Shown: positions 49,440-60,090 of the stretch, in pieces | Position numbering within the stretch: position 1 is the first letter of the stretch | Layout of the letters: every line of letters begins with the position of its first letter | Source: Hanleya hanleyi | Taxonomy: Eukaryota; Mollusca; Polyplacophora; Lepidopleurida; Hanleyidae | DNA length: 64,000 bases | Direction of reading: 5' to 3' | Assembly: GCA_036873755.1 (NCBI GenBank) | Contig: JAVTVY010016160.1 | Coordinates: 1 to 64,000, forward strand | Made by a program: the position numbers and the translations under genes | Notes under the pieces: model-generated | What the model was told of the DNA's origin: nothing | The model's database searches: none | The model's input: only the letters and a program-made list of their open reading frames with translations

Positions 49440-50519
49440 CGGTTTTCTGCATTCCTTGAAGGAACATCTTTACCTCTATACATGTCGACCGTTACATCCA
49501 TGCATGGAAGGTTCACCGTTACCTTCATCCCTGACTGACCACCGTTACCTCCCTTTGTTCAAGGATGCTCCTTACCTCCATTACTGGAGGACCACCGTTA
49601 CCTGCATACATGAATTATGTCTACCGTTACCTCCATTCCTTGAAGGACCACCGTTTCCTATATTGCTCGAAGGATCACCGTTACCGGTACCTCTATTCCC
49701 GGAGGTCTAACGTTGATTCCGTACCCCAAGGATCACCGTTACTTGTATACCTGAAAGTCAAACGTTACCTACATTACTTGAAGGACCATTTTTATCCACA
49801 TAACTGAAGATCCATCATTAGCTCCATAACTGAAGGGCCACCGTTACCTCCATAATTGAAGGACCACCGTTACTTCCATTCATGGGGGTCTACCGTCACT
49901 TACACACCCCAAGAATCACTGTTACTTATATACCTGAAGTTCAAACGTTACCTCCATTACTTGAAGGACCACTGTAATCTCCATAACTGAAGATCCACCA
50001 TTACCTCCATAACTGAAGGACCACCGTTACCACCGTAATGGAAGGACCACCGTTACTTCCATACGTCCACCGTTACCTCCATTCTTGAACGACCCTTGTT
50101 ATCCACATAACTGAAGGACCACCGTTTGGAGGTCCACCATTACGACCATTCCACCGTTACTTCCATTCCTGAAAGGACCACCTTTAATATCTCCACAATT
50201 GAAAGACATCAGTTACCTCCATAACTGAGGGTCCACCGTTACCTTCATTCCTTGAAGGTCCACAGTTGCTTCTATTCCTTGAAGGAGCAGCGTAACATTC
50301 ACACCTGAAGGTCCATTCATTCTTTGGATGGTCGCCCTTACCTTCATAACTGTAGGTCCCGCGTTACCTCCATATCTATAGGTCCACCGTTTCCGCCATG
50401 CCTGAAGGACCTCTATTACAGGTCCACCGTTATCTCCATTCATTGAAGGATCTCCGTTACCTCCATACCTGATAGACCATCGTTACCTCCATACATTAAG
50501 GTCCACCGTTACCTACATT
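49440..50519. repeat. Degenerate flank of the CCACCGTTACCTCCAT minisatellite
   Basis: Units of roughly 22-30 bases of the form GGACCACCGTTACCTCCAT, CCTTGAA or ACTGAA, with irregular spacing and many substitutions. Open frames on both strands (for example 49456-49710) are repeat by-products. Confidence 0.9.
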
Positions 50520-50690
50520 CTTCTCTCTTGCAGGAAACTAGCCTAGTTTTATGTATACCATGATTCATTCTGTAAATTTGGTGCTAATGCTTTTATATGA
50601 ATTAGGTCTTTGGATTATGGACGCGGAAATTCTTTAATGAATGACGGATGAATATTGAACGACGGACTAGACGCTTGTATTTGTAGAATA
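50520..50690. mobile_element. MITE-like element inserted in the minisatellite
   Basis: TTCTCTCTTGCAGGAAACTA..TTATGGACGCGGAAATTC..ATGAATATTGAACGACGG is the same family as 14087-14290 and 6725-6855. It interrupts the array cleanly, with repeat units on both sides. Confidence 0.7.
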
Positions 50691-51625
50691 ACTGTTACCT
50701 CCATACCTGATGGCCCACCGTTACCTCCATACCTGGTAGATCGCCGTTACCTCCATACCTGATGGTCCACCGTTACCTCCATACCTGATGGTCCACCGTT
50801 ACCTCCATACCTGATGGTCCACCGTTACCTCCATACCTGATGGTCCACCGTTACCTCCATACCTGATGGTCCACCGTTACCTCCATACCTGGTAGATCGC
50901 CGTTACCTCCATACCTGATGGTCCACCGTTACCTCCATACCTGATGGTCCACCGTTACCTCCATACCTGGTAGATCGCCGTTACCTCCATACCTGATGGT
51001 CCACCGTTACCTCCATACCTGATGGTCCACCGTTACCTCCATACCTGGTAGATCGCCGTTACCTCCATACCTGATGGTCCACCGTTACCTCCATACCTGA
51101 TGGTCCACCGTTACCTCCATACCTGGTAGATCGCCGTTACCTCCATACCTGATGGTCCAACATTACCTCCATACCTGATGGTCCACTGTTACCCCCATAC
51201 CTGGTAGATCGCCGTTACCTCCATACCTGATGGTCCACCGTTACCTACATACCTGGTGGTCCACCGTTACCTCCATACCTGGTAGATCGCCGTTACCTCC
51301 ATACCTGATGGTCCACCGTTACCTCCATACCTGATGGTCCACCGTTACCTCCATACCTGGTAGATCGCCGTTACCTCTATACTTGGTGGTCCACCGTTAC
51401 CTCCATATCTGATGGTCCACCGTTACCTCCATACCTTGTAGATCGCCGTTACCTCCATACCTGATGGTCCACCGTTACCTCCATACCTGGTAGTCCACCG
51501 TTACCTCCATACCTGGTAGATCGCCGTTACCTCCATACCTGATGGTCCACCGTTACCTCCATACCTGATGGTCCACCGTTGCCTCCATACCTGGTAGATC
51601 GCCGTTACCTCCATACCTGAAGGAC
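50691..51625. repeat. 26-bp minisatellite core with higher-order pattern
   Basis: About 35 nearly identical 26-base units (CCGTTACCTCCATACCTGAT plus GGTCCA). A variant unit reads ACCTGGTAGATCGCCGTTAC. The order is often two GATGGTCCA units then one GGTAGATCG unit, a 78-base higher-order repeat. The near identity implies recent amplification by unequal exchange. Confidence 0.95.
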
Positions 51626-52105
51626 CACCGATGCCTCCATTCCCGAAAGATTACCCTTTCCTTGTACCTGAAGGACCACCATTACCTCATACCTGAATGA
51701 CCACCATTACCTCATAAGGACCACCGTGACCTCATAACTGAAGGACCACGAGTACCGCCATTATTTGAAGCATTACTGTTACCTCCATACCAAAATGACC
51801 ACCGTTTTTCCATTCTTTGAAGGACCACCGTTACCCCCATATCGGAAAGACCACCGTTACCTTTACACTGAAAGTCCACCGTTACAACTATTCCTTGAAG
51901 GATCACCGTTACCTCACTTTCCGAAAGCCCACCGTTACCTCATACCTGAAGGACCACCGTTACCTCTTACATGCAAGACCACTATTACCTCCATTCTTTG
52001 AAGGATCACCGTTACTTTCATACCTGAAGAGCCACCGTTATCTCCATTCTTTGAAGAATCAACGTTACCTTCATTCCTTGAATGACCATCGTTACCGTTG
52101 GATTA
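51626..52105. repeat. Degenerate right flank of the minisatellite
   Basis: Same CCACCGTTACC core with variable spacers (GAAGGA, GAAAGA, CTTTGAA). It ends at about 52100, where ordinary DNA resumes. Confidence 0.9.
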
Positions 52106-52299
52106 ATATGCTGGAGATGGTATCCGACTGTCTGAACAGCGGCCATCTTGAAAATGGCAGCCATCTTGGCTATTTGCTTGGCCAAAATATCTACAAATAG
52201 TACCAGTGTGAATGTATGTGAAGTTGTTTTAATTTGTAGTGCTTAATTTGAGCAACTCTGTCCAAGGTAATCTATACTGTGTAGAATTGACTGAAAATA

Positions 52300-52545
52300 T
52301 TGCGCAGAACGGCCATCTTGGATTTATGCAAATTAAAAATTTTCCCCCGCTTATATTCATCTACATTTTTTATATGTTGTTCGGGATGGTTTAGGGGAAT
52401 GGTTGCAGCAAACCGCAATTCTGTTGCAATTTTTTCTAGGTCAAACCGCAGATTGACTGGATTTATAAATAATACAGGATCTAGCGAATGCCACTGGGCA
52501 AGATACGCAATTTCTCCTGAACTATTGCTATACAGAAATAATTGA
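52300..52545 (+). repeat. Inverted-repeat partner of 48167-48400
   Basis: Shares GGCCATCTTGGATTTATGCA, the TGTTCGG(G/A)A block and CTGTTGCAATTTTTTCTAGG with the minus strand of the left partner. The following CAATTTCTCCTGAACTAT is also echoed at 49370-49390. Confidence 0.6.
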
Positions 52546-53620
52546 CTCCGTGTTTAATAATAAGCTGGTCCTGCAATGTCTAAAATGATCAGGGGAGACT
52601 ACAGTGTATATTGCGAGAATTTGCCGTCGGCTGTTGCATATAGATTTTAGATTGAGCAGAAGGTTCGGCATAATCTGGGTTGATGACATACGTGAGGACA
52701 ATGATATAGCATCGTTATTTGATACGTACGATGGACTTCTAAAGATTATTTTATGTCCCCGCACCCAGCTCCCTCGAATGCAATGGATTAACTTATTTTG
52801 CTTCTTTCATGCCGTCAGTCTCAACTTTATTGCAGTAATGTTTAATACTTTTAATACTTAATTCAGTCGTCGTCTATTAAGGTTACTGTATCGGGTCTCA
52901 GTTGCGTACGTGTACGTATCACAATTTTGCTTAATTACGGGGCTGTGTATTCTGTATCCATACAAACTATACATTTTCTGAAAGCCCTCGATTCAAGGAA
53001 TTTAGATAAATAAATAACTTACTCGAATTTATTACAATAATCGATTTATTTAAAGATAAATGATGTCATTTAGAAATGTATAGTCCTCAAAGTTACGTGC
53101 TAATAACTCTCAGTTTTCATCAAACAAACTTCTATTTGGAATAATGAACTTCACCATTTGAATAAAAATAGGTTGTCTCAGATTTCTTAGTTAGGGCATT
53201 GGAGTTATTTTATCGTCGTGTAAAGTTGACCCCTCTCCACTAAATCATAAATAATTAATGAACAGATCCGAACTTATAAAATTTGAAGCAATGGTTTGAA
53301 GACCTACATGATTGGAATATTGTGTTCAAAGTTCATGTTTGTACATCAAATAACAAGAGAAAAATTAGAACAGGAAAAAACACTTTTTGGCGAAAAAATA
53401 AACGAAGAAAATGGCCAAAAACCAATCAGCACTACTGCACCACGAATGGCTTGAGTTTTAAAAAGTCATGCTTTTTTACTACAATGCACTAATTTTCATA
53501 AGTTCTTATTCCCCCAACTTGTAGGTTTGACTGTGTACTCTGGTATAAGACAAAAAAGCAAAACACGAGATTTTGAAGCTTCGACCCGATACAGTAACCT
53601 TAAGGAATCTTCTCGTTCAT
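52546..53620. other. No gene recognised
   Basis: Frames of 69-85 codons (52604-52861 and 53283-53492) have no recognisable domain. The rest is AT-rich. Confidence 0.5.
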
Positions 53621-53869
53621 AATCCTAAGACCTATTTCATATAACAGCATTACCACCAAATTAAAAAATCCCCAACAACAATCATAAGATACGTAAACAT
53701 TGAGAGTTAGTTTGCTGCAAGAGCGAAGCGGTCAACACTTCCCAAGGAGGCCGTCATGATGTTCCAGAAATATATATAATTATATGAAACCCGTGTCGCT
53801 GATCAGTATTCTTAATCCATATGATTTTATTTCAAATTCGTATCTGGAGAATGATGTATCTCAGTCATG

Positions 53870-54370
53870 CCTTTATTGTTACTATTCATATGAACACATA
53901 TGAACACCATGAGCAAATGGGTTCATACTACCCGTGGCCCCAGGTTAATTAAACACAAGTTATGAAGCATAACGCCTTAAATCTTGCACGCTACACTCGT
54001 GTTTTGCTATCAGCATATATTACGTATCGTTAAATTTGAGAAATTTGAGTGGAGGCACTTGGTGGTATGGGCTGTTTTATAAGTTTGTGCAATGTTTTGT
54101 GACGTTGATTGAAATCGTCGCATTTAACACAGGATCTAGCAAATGCTACTAGGCGAGATATGTATATGCCATATGCAGATCCGACAAAGGGATAGTTAAC
54201 GATGTCGAAATTGTAATCATCTCTTTTGTCGTTGTTAGGGCTATCTCTAGTTTCTTTTAAGTCCAGTGAAAGTTGATATATATCCTTCACTGCCTTTATA
54301 CAGCTATTATCCACAGTGAAAAGATCGTCTATTAAGCGCTTAGTAAATGAGAAGAAAGTCCAGTACACTT
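53870..54370 (-). pseudogene. Penelope-like reverse transcriptase, C-terminal fragment
   Basis: The minus frame 54368-54030 (112 codons) reads KRLIDDLFTVDN, then a YQLSLDLKET block, KRDDYNFDIVNYPFV, AYGIYISRLVAFARSC and DDFNQRHK. The order (Y/I)(D)DL..(D)N, then YDKRDDF.FDIVNFPF, then (S/A)YGVYISQLIRFAR, is that of reverse transcriptases I associate with Penelope-like elements. The usual residues between PF and SYG are deleted. A diverged copy lies at 3205-3920. Confidence 0.65.
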
Positions 54371-54569
54371 TTGGTATGTCGTTATGATTGCTTGAGAATC
54401 AAATACCTCTTTCCTTGAGAAACGTTTTGTGATTGATAAATAAATCTTCCAGGATAAATGCGGTTTGGGAGTAAATCGGCGTATTTGATTATGGTATGCT
54501 TATACTCAGTTCCTTAACCAGCACCGGATAATAGTCATATTTACATATGAATATTATATTATTTGGAGT

Positions 54570-55333
54570 TTTGTCTTCATATCCACTCACAGATGACCCA
54601 ATTGAATTTTCTGCCTGTTAATCTCATTTTTGCGTTTATAGTGTTTTTTTTCTTCTATTTTTGGAACTATTCCTCTCTTCATCAAACTCATTACATAAAA
54701 GTTACTCAACATACTGCAATGGAATTTGCTACACGACTTTCTGTAGGCTGGTCTGATTAAATTGAGTTTTTGCATATTAAAGAACTGTATTATTTTGAGA
54801 TAGTATTGTACAGAATCAACTCAACGTAGACCGATGCAACTGCCCTGTGTAAAAATCTTTGTGAATGTAGTTTGTGACTGTGGTTAATATGGTTGAGAAT
54901 GAATCCCTTGGTCGTCGTCGAGCCTGAGAGATTTCTGAATAACAACATGCCTTTTTAAAATGTTTTCACCACTTTTATCTAACGGCACATAGCTTATGAC
55001 ATTCCATTGAATGTCTTGATAGGGGTATTGGTCCATTGCTAATTTTTTTTATCTTGATCGGTGCGTGGTAATTGTATTCTCTACTGCTCTTCAGTGAACA
55101 CAAGGTGAGGGAAGACGCCCATTATCTCATGTTAAATCGATTAGACAAACTAAATATAAGGCATTCCATACCTCCATGACCGCCTGTTTTTGGTGAATGT
55201 CTGCTGGTGGATGTTTCGTACCCCAGGCTTGTAATTTAGTTTGGCGACTGGTGAATTGGTGGAGAATGAAACGCTTGGTCGGCGTTGGGTCTGAGAGATA
55301 TGTGTTCCGAATAAGAACTAGCGTTATATTCAA
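54570..55333 (-). pseudogene. Probable upstream part of the same retroelement, decayed
   Basis: Short minus-strand frames (55333-55127 and 54775-54587) lie upstream of the fragment above. PTPTKRFILHQF in the first resembles RTPTKRFILRHI at 35904-35960, so the segment is repeated elsewhere. Stops prevent any long product, and the assignment to the same element is an inference from position. Confidence 0.35.
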
Positions 55334-55339
55334 TTAATT

Positions 55340-56490
55340 ATCGTTTTTGCCGTAATTCATTATTTTTAATCAGATGATAAAATTGAGGAAGTTGTCTAAA
55401 CGAGAACACCCCTTTCTTCGAAGTATCGATATATGTTGAAGAGAACATCAACTTTCACAAGAGTGAGCAAGAATTACAAAAGTTATGAATGTTTCATCAC
55501 CTATACCCCATGCCGGAGCACGGAAAATTGTTTGTTGTTGTTGTTGTTTGGCTATGTATCTTTCAAGACTTTGACTAAGTACCCTTCCAAAAAAGTTTGT
55601 AATAAGCTTCGTGCCTTCGCTGGTATATTAGCCATCGCAAAAGTTTTGATCCCCCTGCATGCTCGCTAATGTGTGAATGGTTATTACCCTGAGTTCGCTG
55701 GCTATCGCGCTTTGCGAAGATTGTACAGAGTGGCCGGCTAACTAAGGGGAAGTGACGTAAATTCCAGAGAGATTTAATCTGTGCAATGCAAATCTTGTCA
55801 ATTTCCGACACGCGACATTTTGGCAAAAATATGGGAAAAATACAGGATAAAAATATTTTCCATTTTCTCCTTAACATAAAAACAGAATATACGGCTACAA
55901 AGATATCAAATATTGTAGTGATTGTCTATATGTTAAAGTTAGTCAAAATTTAACAGGTGCGTCAAATAAAGATCAATGCATATACATGTTACATGTACAT
56001 AATTTTACCTATTAAAACTATGTAACATTTAATATATTTGTATAATCTGCTGCAACGGATCTGAACTGTAAAACAAAGTCTTAACTTTACTCAGAATGAA
56101 CTTACACGTATTTGTCCGATTGATGTTGAATTTGCTGAAATATCTGATATATAATTTTCCATATAGTTCTTTTGGGTAACATATTTATTTCCTCAAAGGA
56201 AACTGGGATTGGCGAACGGGCAAGCCTATATTAACGTCTTTCCAAGACAAACAATTTGGAAGTACAAAATGGAAGTTGAAACAAAACATTGGAAAAAGTT
56301 GGTGAAAATTATTCATGATAATGAGAAATGAAATAAATATGTAATAATAGGTGAAAAAAGGAAGAAAAAACCCATTTATATACAAATACATGAAGTAATA
56401 TATATATAAATTTTTACTCTTAGTATTAATTATATGTATATATTACTGGCAGTTCCTGTGAATTATCAGACTATACAAGAATCAAGTGTA
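55340..56490. other. No gene recognised
   Basis: Frames of 78 and 100 codons overlap on opposite strands at 55433-55877 without domain features. The remainder is AT-rich. Confidence 0.5.
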
Positions 56491-56496
56491 CAGGAA

Positions 56497-56870
56497 AGCT
56501 TCCCTATGTACCTCACATTCAGACCCGAGAGCAGGAAAGCTTCCCTCGGTATCTTACATTCTGACCCGAGAATACGGTTGATTCTCGGACGTAGCCTTAG
56601 TATCTCAGCCACGCTTTTATTGCAGATGTTCATGTGGAGACTGACGTATCCACACAACCCTCAGCACCGGTTTACGCGAAATGAGATACGCTAGCTCGGG
56701 AGCTTTGATGACAGATCAGGTCAAATAAATAACTCATCTGATGGTAATAGATGAACATCGAGGACGTCTGATGGAGTAAACGCCTCAACATAGGGGTAAA
56801 CCCCGAAGTCGCACGGCTTCAATTTCGCAACAATAAAACTGCATATATTTGTCGAATGATACATATGTGC
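56497..56870 (+). repeat. Dispersed 500-bp unit, copy
   Basis: Contains AAGCTTCCCT..ACCTCACATTCAGACCCGAGA twice (56497 and 56528), then the TATCTCAGCC.CGCTTTTATT core. It is the last host-type repeat before the compact-gene region. Confidence 0.75.
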
Positions 56871-57403
56871 ATTAAGCGAGCTACATCATAGTCTCAACCG
56901 TAAATGAATAATCTAAAATTAACGATCGCCAACATAGTAAAATTGAGGAACGACATTATCGTTACGCGATAATTCTCCGTAGAAAGAAGCGGATGGAAGC
57001 AATTAACAAATAGTTGCATCGAGGCTGTTCCGCACGCGAACAAAAAAGGAAGAAAAGAGTTAAAATACAGTGTGGATCTAGCATGGGGAAGCGCAATAGT
57101 TTTACTGTGTCGCAAATGATAAGCAATTATAGCAGGTCTTTTAAGAATAACTACTGATGTGGAAAAAATTGCCGCAGTGTGTAATGAGAAATCTATTATG
57201 TGTTACTGTGTTAATGACTGGGGAACAGCCGTTGCAAGAGTTGGCTAGGTTAGCCGAAAAGACCGTTAGTAGTATACAAGGCGTAAAACGAGTTGATAGC
57301 GCCTCACTGCGCATGCGCAGACCTTGATTTTGGGGTTGTATAGGGGGGGTTCGCATACGTGATGGTTGTGCGCATGCGTACTGATGAGGGGGCGTGGCCT
57401 AAT

Positions 57404-58095
57404 GTGAGTGGGTGGGTTCAAAATGGCGGCTTATGGTGTTGTGTGTGTAAAATAATGTGCCGCCATTTTGAACCCACCCACTCACATCCCAGGTTAATCA
57501 GTGCACGGGTGAGTGGGTGGGTTGAAAATGGTCGCCCTTTATTTTTCTAAGGTGCCGCCATTTTGAACCCACCCACTCACATCCCAGGTCAATCAGTGCA
57601 CGGTGAGTGGGTGGGTTCAAAATGGTGGCCCTTAATTTTCCTCGGATCGCTTAAAGTCCGCCATTTTGAACCCACCCACTCACCCTGTGCACTGATTGAC
57701 CTGGGTGAGTGGGTGGGTTCAAAATGGTGGCCCTTTATTTTCTCCCGACCGCTTAAAGTCCGCCATTTTGAACCCACCCACTCACCCTGTGGACTGATTG
57801 ACCTGGGTGAGTGGGGTGGGTTTAAAATGGCGGCTTAGATGGGTCCGCCATTTTGAACCCACCCACTCACTGGGTGAGTCTATGAGTGAAGATGAGGGGT
57901 CGTAGGGTGAGTGGGGTGGGTTTAAAATGGTGGCACACAATTTTCTTCCGACCGCTTAAAGTCCGCCATTTTGAACCCACCCACTCACCCTGTGCACTGA
58001 TTGACCTGGGATGTGAGTGGGGTGGGTTTAAAATGGTGGCTTAGGGTGTTGTGTGTGTAAAATAAGGGGCCGGCATTTTGAACCCACCCACTCAC
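57404..58095. repeat. Seven tandem palindromes (hr-like) with YY1-type cores
   Basis: Each palindrome has a left arm GTGAGTGGGTGGGTTCAAAA-TGG(C/T)GGC and the reverse-complement right arm, around a loop of about 10-30 bases. Left arms start at 57404, 57509, 57603, 57705, 57807, 57907 and 58013, a period near 100. Loops are of two main types (GTTGTGTGTGTAAAATAA.G and TTTTC.(C/T)(C/G)G(A/G).CGCTTAAAGT). Linkers are (G)TGCACTGATTGACCTGGG or its reverse complement. The arm core CCGCCATTTTG is the YY1 consensus. The layout resembles baculovirus-type homologous regions, which act as origins and enhancers; that role here is inferred. Confidence 0.9.
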
Positions 58096-58105
58096 TGGGA
58101 ACATG

Positions 58106-58113
58106 TATAAAAG
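58106..58113 (+). promoter_or_regulatory. TATA box of the small basic protein gene
   Basis: TATAAAAG lies immediately downstream of the last palindrome and 98 bases before the ATG at 58204. The leader contains a (CCTG)n microsatellite at 58157-58190. Confidence 0.5.
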
Positions 58114-58203
58114 CAGTCGATTTTTAGGGAAAGGGTGTATTTCAATTGGACTTACCTGCCTGCCTGCCTCCCTGCCTGTTTGCCTGCTTGTCTATCCGCT
58201 TGT

Positions 58204-58371
58204 ATGAGACGAAAAAGCATGAGACGTGGAGAAGATTTTCCCTTGGACCCAGCAGCACCTCCGGTTGAAGTCTTGCCTGAAGATGAGCGTGTGAGGGTCA
58301 TTTATCAACGACACTGGGCTACCATACGCCATTGTTTTCACCGTGACATCTTCATCTCACCTTCACATTGA
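58204..58371 (+). CDS. Small basic hypothetical protein, 55 aa
   Basis: I do not recognise it. The first ATG after the TATA box opens 55 codons. The N terminus is very basic (MRRKSMRRGEDF), followed by a short Pro/Ala stretch (PLDPAAPPVEVLPEDE) and a helical segment ending in YQRHWATIRHCFHRD. There is no signal peptide or membrane segment. It could be a nuclear or DNA-binding peptide. It sits between the palindrome array and a 157-bp tandem repeat, facing right. The frame is open further upstream without an ATG, so the start is reasonable. The short length makes the call uncertain. Confidence 0.4.
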   Translation: MRRKSMRRGEDFPLDPAAPPVEVLPEDERVRVIYQRHWATIRHCFHRDIFISPSH

Positions 58372-58614
58372 TACCTCACTCGGTTCCATCGGGTCACTAG
58401 GGGCTCTCCTAGTTCCAAAAAAGGCTATTTTCATAGCCTTCGGCCTTCGCGCATGCGCAGAATCACCCTAATTCAACCCCACACCCAGTCCATCAGATGC
58501 CCCTTCACATAAGCTTCAATTTGATACCTCACTCGACCTTATTGGTCCATTTTTAAAATAAAAAAATTTTGGCTATTCCATACCTGGATAGGGTGATAAT
58601 TTACACCCTTTTTT

Positions 58615-58935
58615 CACTAATTTCAATTTTTAATTGTTAAAAAAACATAGAAAATGAAAAAGATTTTTTTTGGCCCCATGAATCTTTTTTTCCTTTTTTA
58701 TTATTAAAAAAATTTTTTTGGTTATTCACAAACCGTCCCTCACCCTCCTCCCCCTCCTCCCTTTCCCCTTTCACTAATTTCAATTTTTAATTGTTAAAAA
58801 AACATAGAAAATGAAAAAGATTTTTTTTGGGACCATGAATCTTTTTTTCCTTTTTTATTATTAAAAAAAATTTTTTGGTTATTCACAAACCGTCCCTCAC
58901 CCTCCTCCCCCTCCTCCCCTTTCCCCTTTTTTTCC
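58615..58935. repeat. Two direct copies of a 157-bp unit
   Basis: CACTAATTTCAATTTTTAAT starts at 58615 and again at 58772, and the sequence that follows is almost identical through CCGTCCCTCACCCTCCTCCC. The unit contains an AT-rich part with an (A)n(T)n stretch and a CCTCC pyrimidine run, a combination seen at viral replication origins. No gene overlaps it; the minus frame at 58897-59112 is low complexity. Confidence 0.9.
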
Positions 58936-59068
58936 CTTTTTTTCAATAATTTGAAAAAATAGTAAAAAAAATTTTTCTTTGATTTTTTTTGGGGGAAAAG
59001 GATGATGGGAATCTGGTGTTATTTGGGGTGTGCTTAGGAAAGAAGTTTCCCTTTCGGAAAGATGGGTT

Positions 59069-59084
59069 GGCCCTGAAAAGGGCC
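59069..59084. terminator. GGCCCT-GAAA-AGGGCC hairpin after the RING gene
   Basis: A perfect 6-bp stem with a GAAA tetraloop lies 21 bases past the RING stop codon, reading on the minus strand. Similar CCTGAAAAGG sequence recurs at 60950. It may mark transcript 3' ends, but no clear polyadenylation signal is adjacent. Confidence 0.3.
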
Positions 59085-59104
59085 TTTGATAGTGTGATAA
59101 GACA

Positions 59105-59407
59105 CTAGGCACGGTATATTCGCTTCACTCCTCCTACATGTTTCCTGCATAGGGGGCATTTTATTTTCAGATGGGACTCTCCGGCATCAATGCAGCGACA
59201 CATCGCCCCTTCACACGTCAGGGTTACCCAGCAATTCTTACATAGGCAAAGATGTCCACAGGGTAACACGGCGTACCAACTTTCCTCGTCCGTACAGATG
59301 CAGCATCGTGTTTTTTTCTCTTCGACACGGCGTTCTTTCTTCAGTATGGTAATTTGCGCCTCCATCCCGTTCATCGTTGTTTCCATCCCAACCATCCCTC
59401 CCCGCAT
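59105..59407 (-). CDS. RING finger protein (C3HC4 type), 100 aa
   Basis: The C-terminal two thirds form a RING domain: C35-x2-C38, C50-x-H52-x3-C56-x2-C59, then C84-P-L-C87-R. PCGHL at 49-53 is the signature of RING domains in IAP, MDM2 and related E3 ubiquitin ligases. The loop between C59 and C84 is longer than usual and has extra Cys (65, 70, 72) and His 79. Residues 5-22 have spaced Met/Ile/Leu, suggesting a coiled coil. A viral RING protein of this size would usually direct ubiquitination of partners; that is inferred. The better-placed ATG, after the conserved promoter at 59438, is in a different frame, while the RING frame runs back to a TGA overlapping that ATG. Either this downstream ATG is used or a one-base change has broken the start. 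Confidence 0.8.
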   Translation of the reverse strand: MRGGMVGMETTMNGMEAQITILKKERRVEEKKTRCCICTDEESWYAVLPCGHLCLCKNCWVTLTCEGAMCRCIDAGESHLKIKCPLCRKHVGGVKRIYRA

Positions 59408-59435
59408 GGCGATAATCTGTATGTCTTCTAAAACT

Positions 59436-59488
59436 CATGATTGTGTATTGGTGAATAAATATCAAAATTATACGCTATTTATAGTCTA
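59436..59488 (-). promoter_or_regulatory. Promoter and leader of the RING gene
   Basis: On the minus strand, TAGACTATAAATAGCG (59488-59473) is followed by TTATTCACCAATACACAATC and an ATG at 59438. The same module, with the first 16 bases identical and the leader differing at three positions, precedes the plus-strand zinc-finger frame at 60091-60145. TATA to ATG is 45 bases. Confidence 0.75.
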
Positions 59489-59494
59489 GTGGAG

Positions 59495-59650
59495 GTGAGT
59501 ACAAAATGACGGTGATTCACAGGCCTCCATTTTGAACCCACCCCACTCACCGGCGTCAGTGAGTGCAAGACAGGCTGACCCACTGTATAGTGATTGGGAG
59601 TACAAAATGACGGTCATCCACAGACCACCATTTTGAACCCACCCACTCAC
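59495..59650. repeat. Two further palindromes of the hr-like family
   Basis: GTGAGTACAAAATGACGGTG paired with CCTCCATTTTGAACCCACCC (59495-59550) and GGGAGTACAAAATGACGGTC paired with ACCACCATTTTGAACCCACC (59597-59650). Both are followed by CACCGG(C/T)GTCAGT.AGTGCAAGA. They lie between the two divergent genes, just upstream of the RING promoter. Confidence 0.85.
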
Positions 59651-59659
59651 CGGTGTCAG

Positions 59660-60090
59660 TCAGTGCAAGAATCCCACTGTGCTGTGTATCCCTTGTCCCA
59701 AGCATTAAATTTCTTATTATTTTTTCGATAAAACTCGTCACAATTTTCATGGAACTATTAGACGACTGTCACCCAGAGTCTACACGTTTTTTTAGTCAGG
59801 AAAATTAATTTATTTTCCAATGTATCTGGTGTTTCAGACTCCCGTACACGATTTTTATGGGTTTAAAATCAATAAAAATTAATAAATAGCGGTAGTGTGT
59901 AGCGTTAGACGGTTAAAATTTTAAATACAACACATTGAATTGCCTGAGTGCAACTTGCAATAAAAATATAGGTGCGTTCATAGTTATTGAAAAATGACAG
60001 TCGTTTTTAAAATGGAAAAGAAGCACAAATATTGACAGTGTCGTAAAAATATATCACACAGCTAGAGTGTTCTCGCGGCCGTACGCGTGT
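59660..60090. other. No gene recognised between the divergent genes
   Basis: AT-rich, with (A/T) runs and several AAAATTAAT.AA stretches. The longest ATG frame that I checked by eye is 19 codons (59749). It may hold upstream control sequence for the gene at 60143. Confidence 0.5.

Noticed and set aside
51765..52200. 78- and 127-codon frames across the minisatellite
   Set aside because: Pure minisatellite translation (HRYL or DHRY repeats).
1..57000. CRISPR arrays
   Set aside because: The direct repeats seen are minisatellites without unique spacers of constant length, and the DNA is eukaryotic.
57563..57838. 91-codon frame with repeated HFEPTHSP
   Set aside because: Produced by the tandem palindromes; both strands give the same peptide, as expected for inverted repeats.
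59238..59465. 75-codon minus frame opened by the promoter-proximal ATG
   Set aside because: It is the RING gene read in a different frame; its sequence is low in hydrophobic residues and has no domain.
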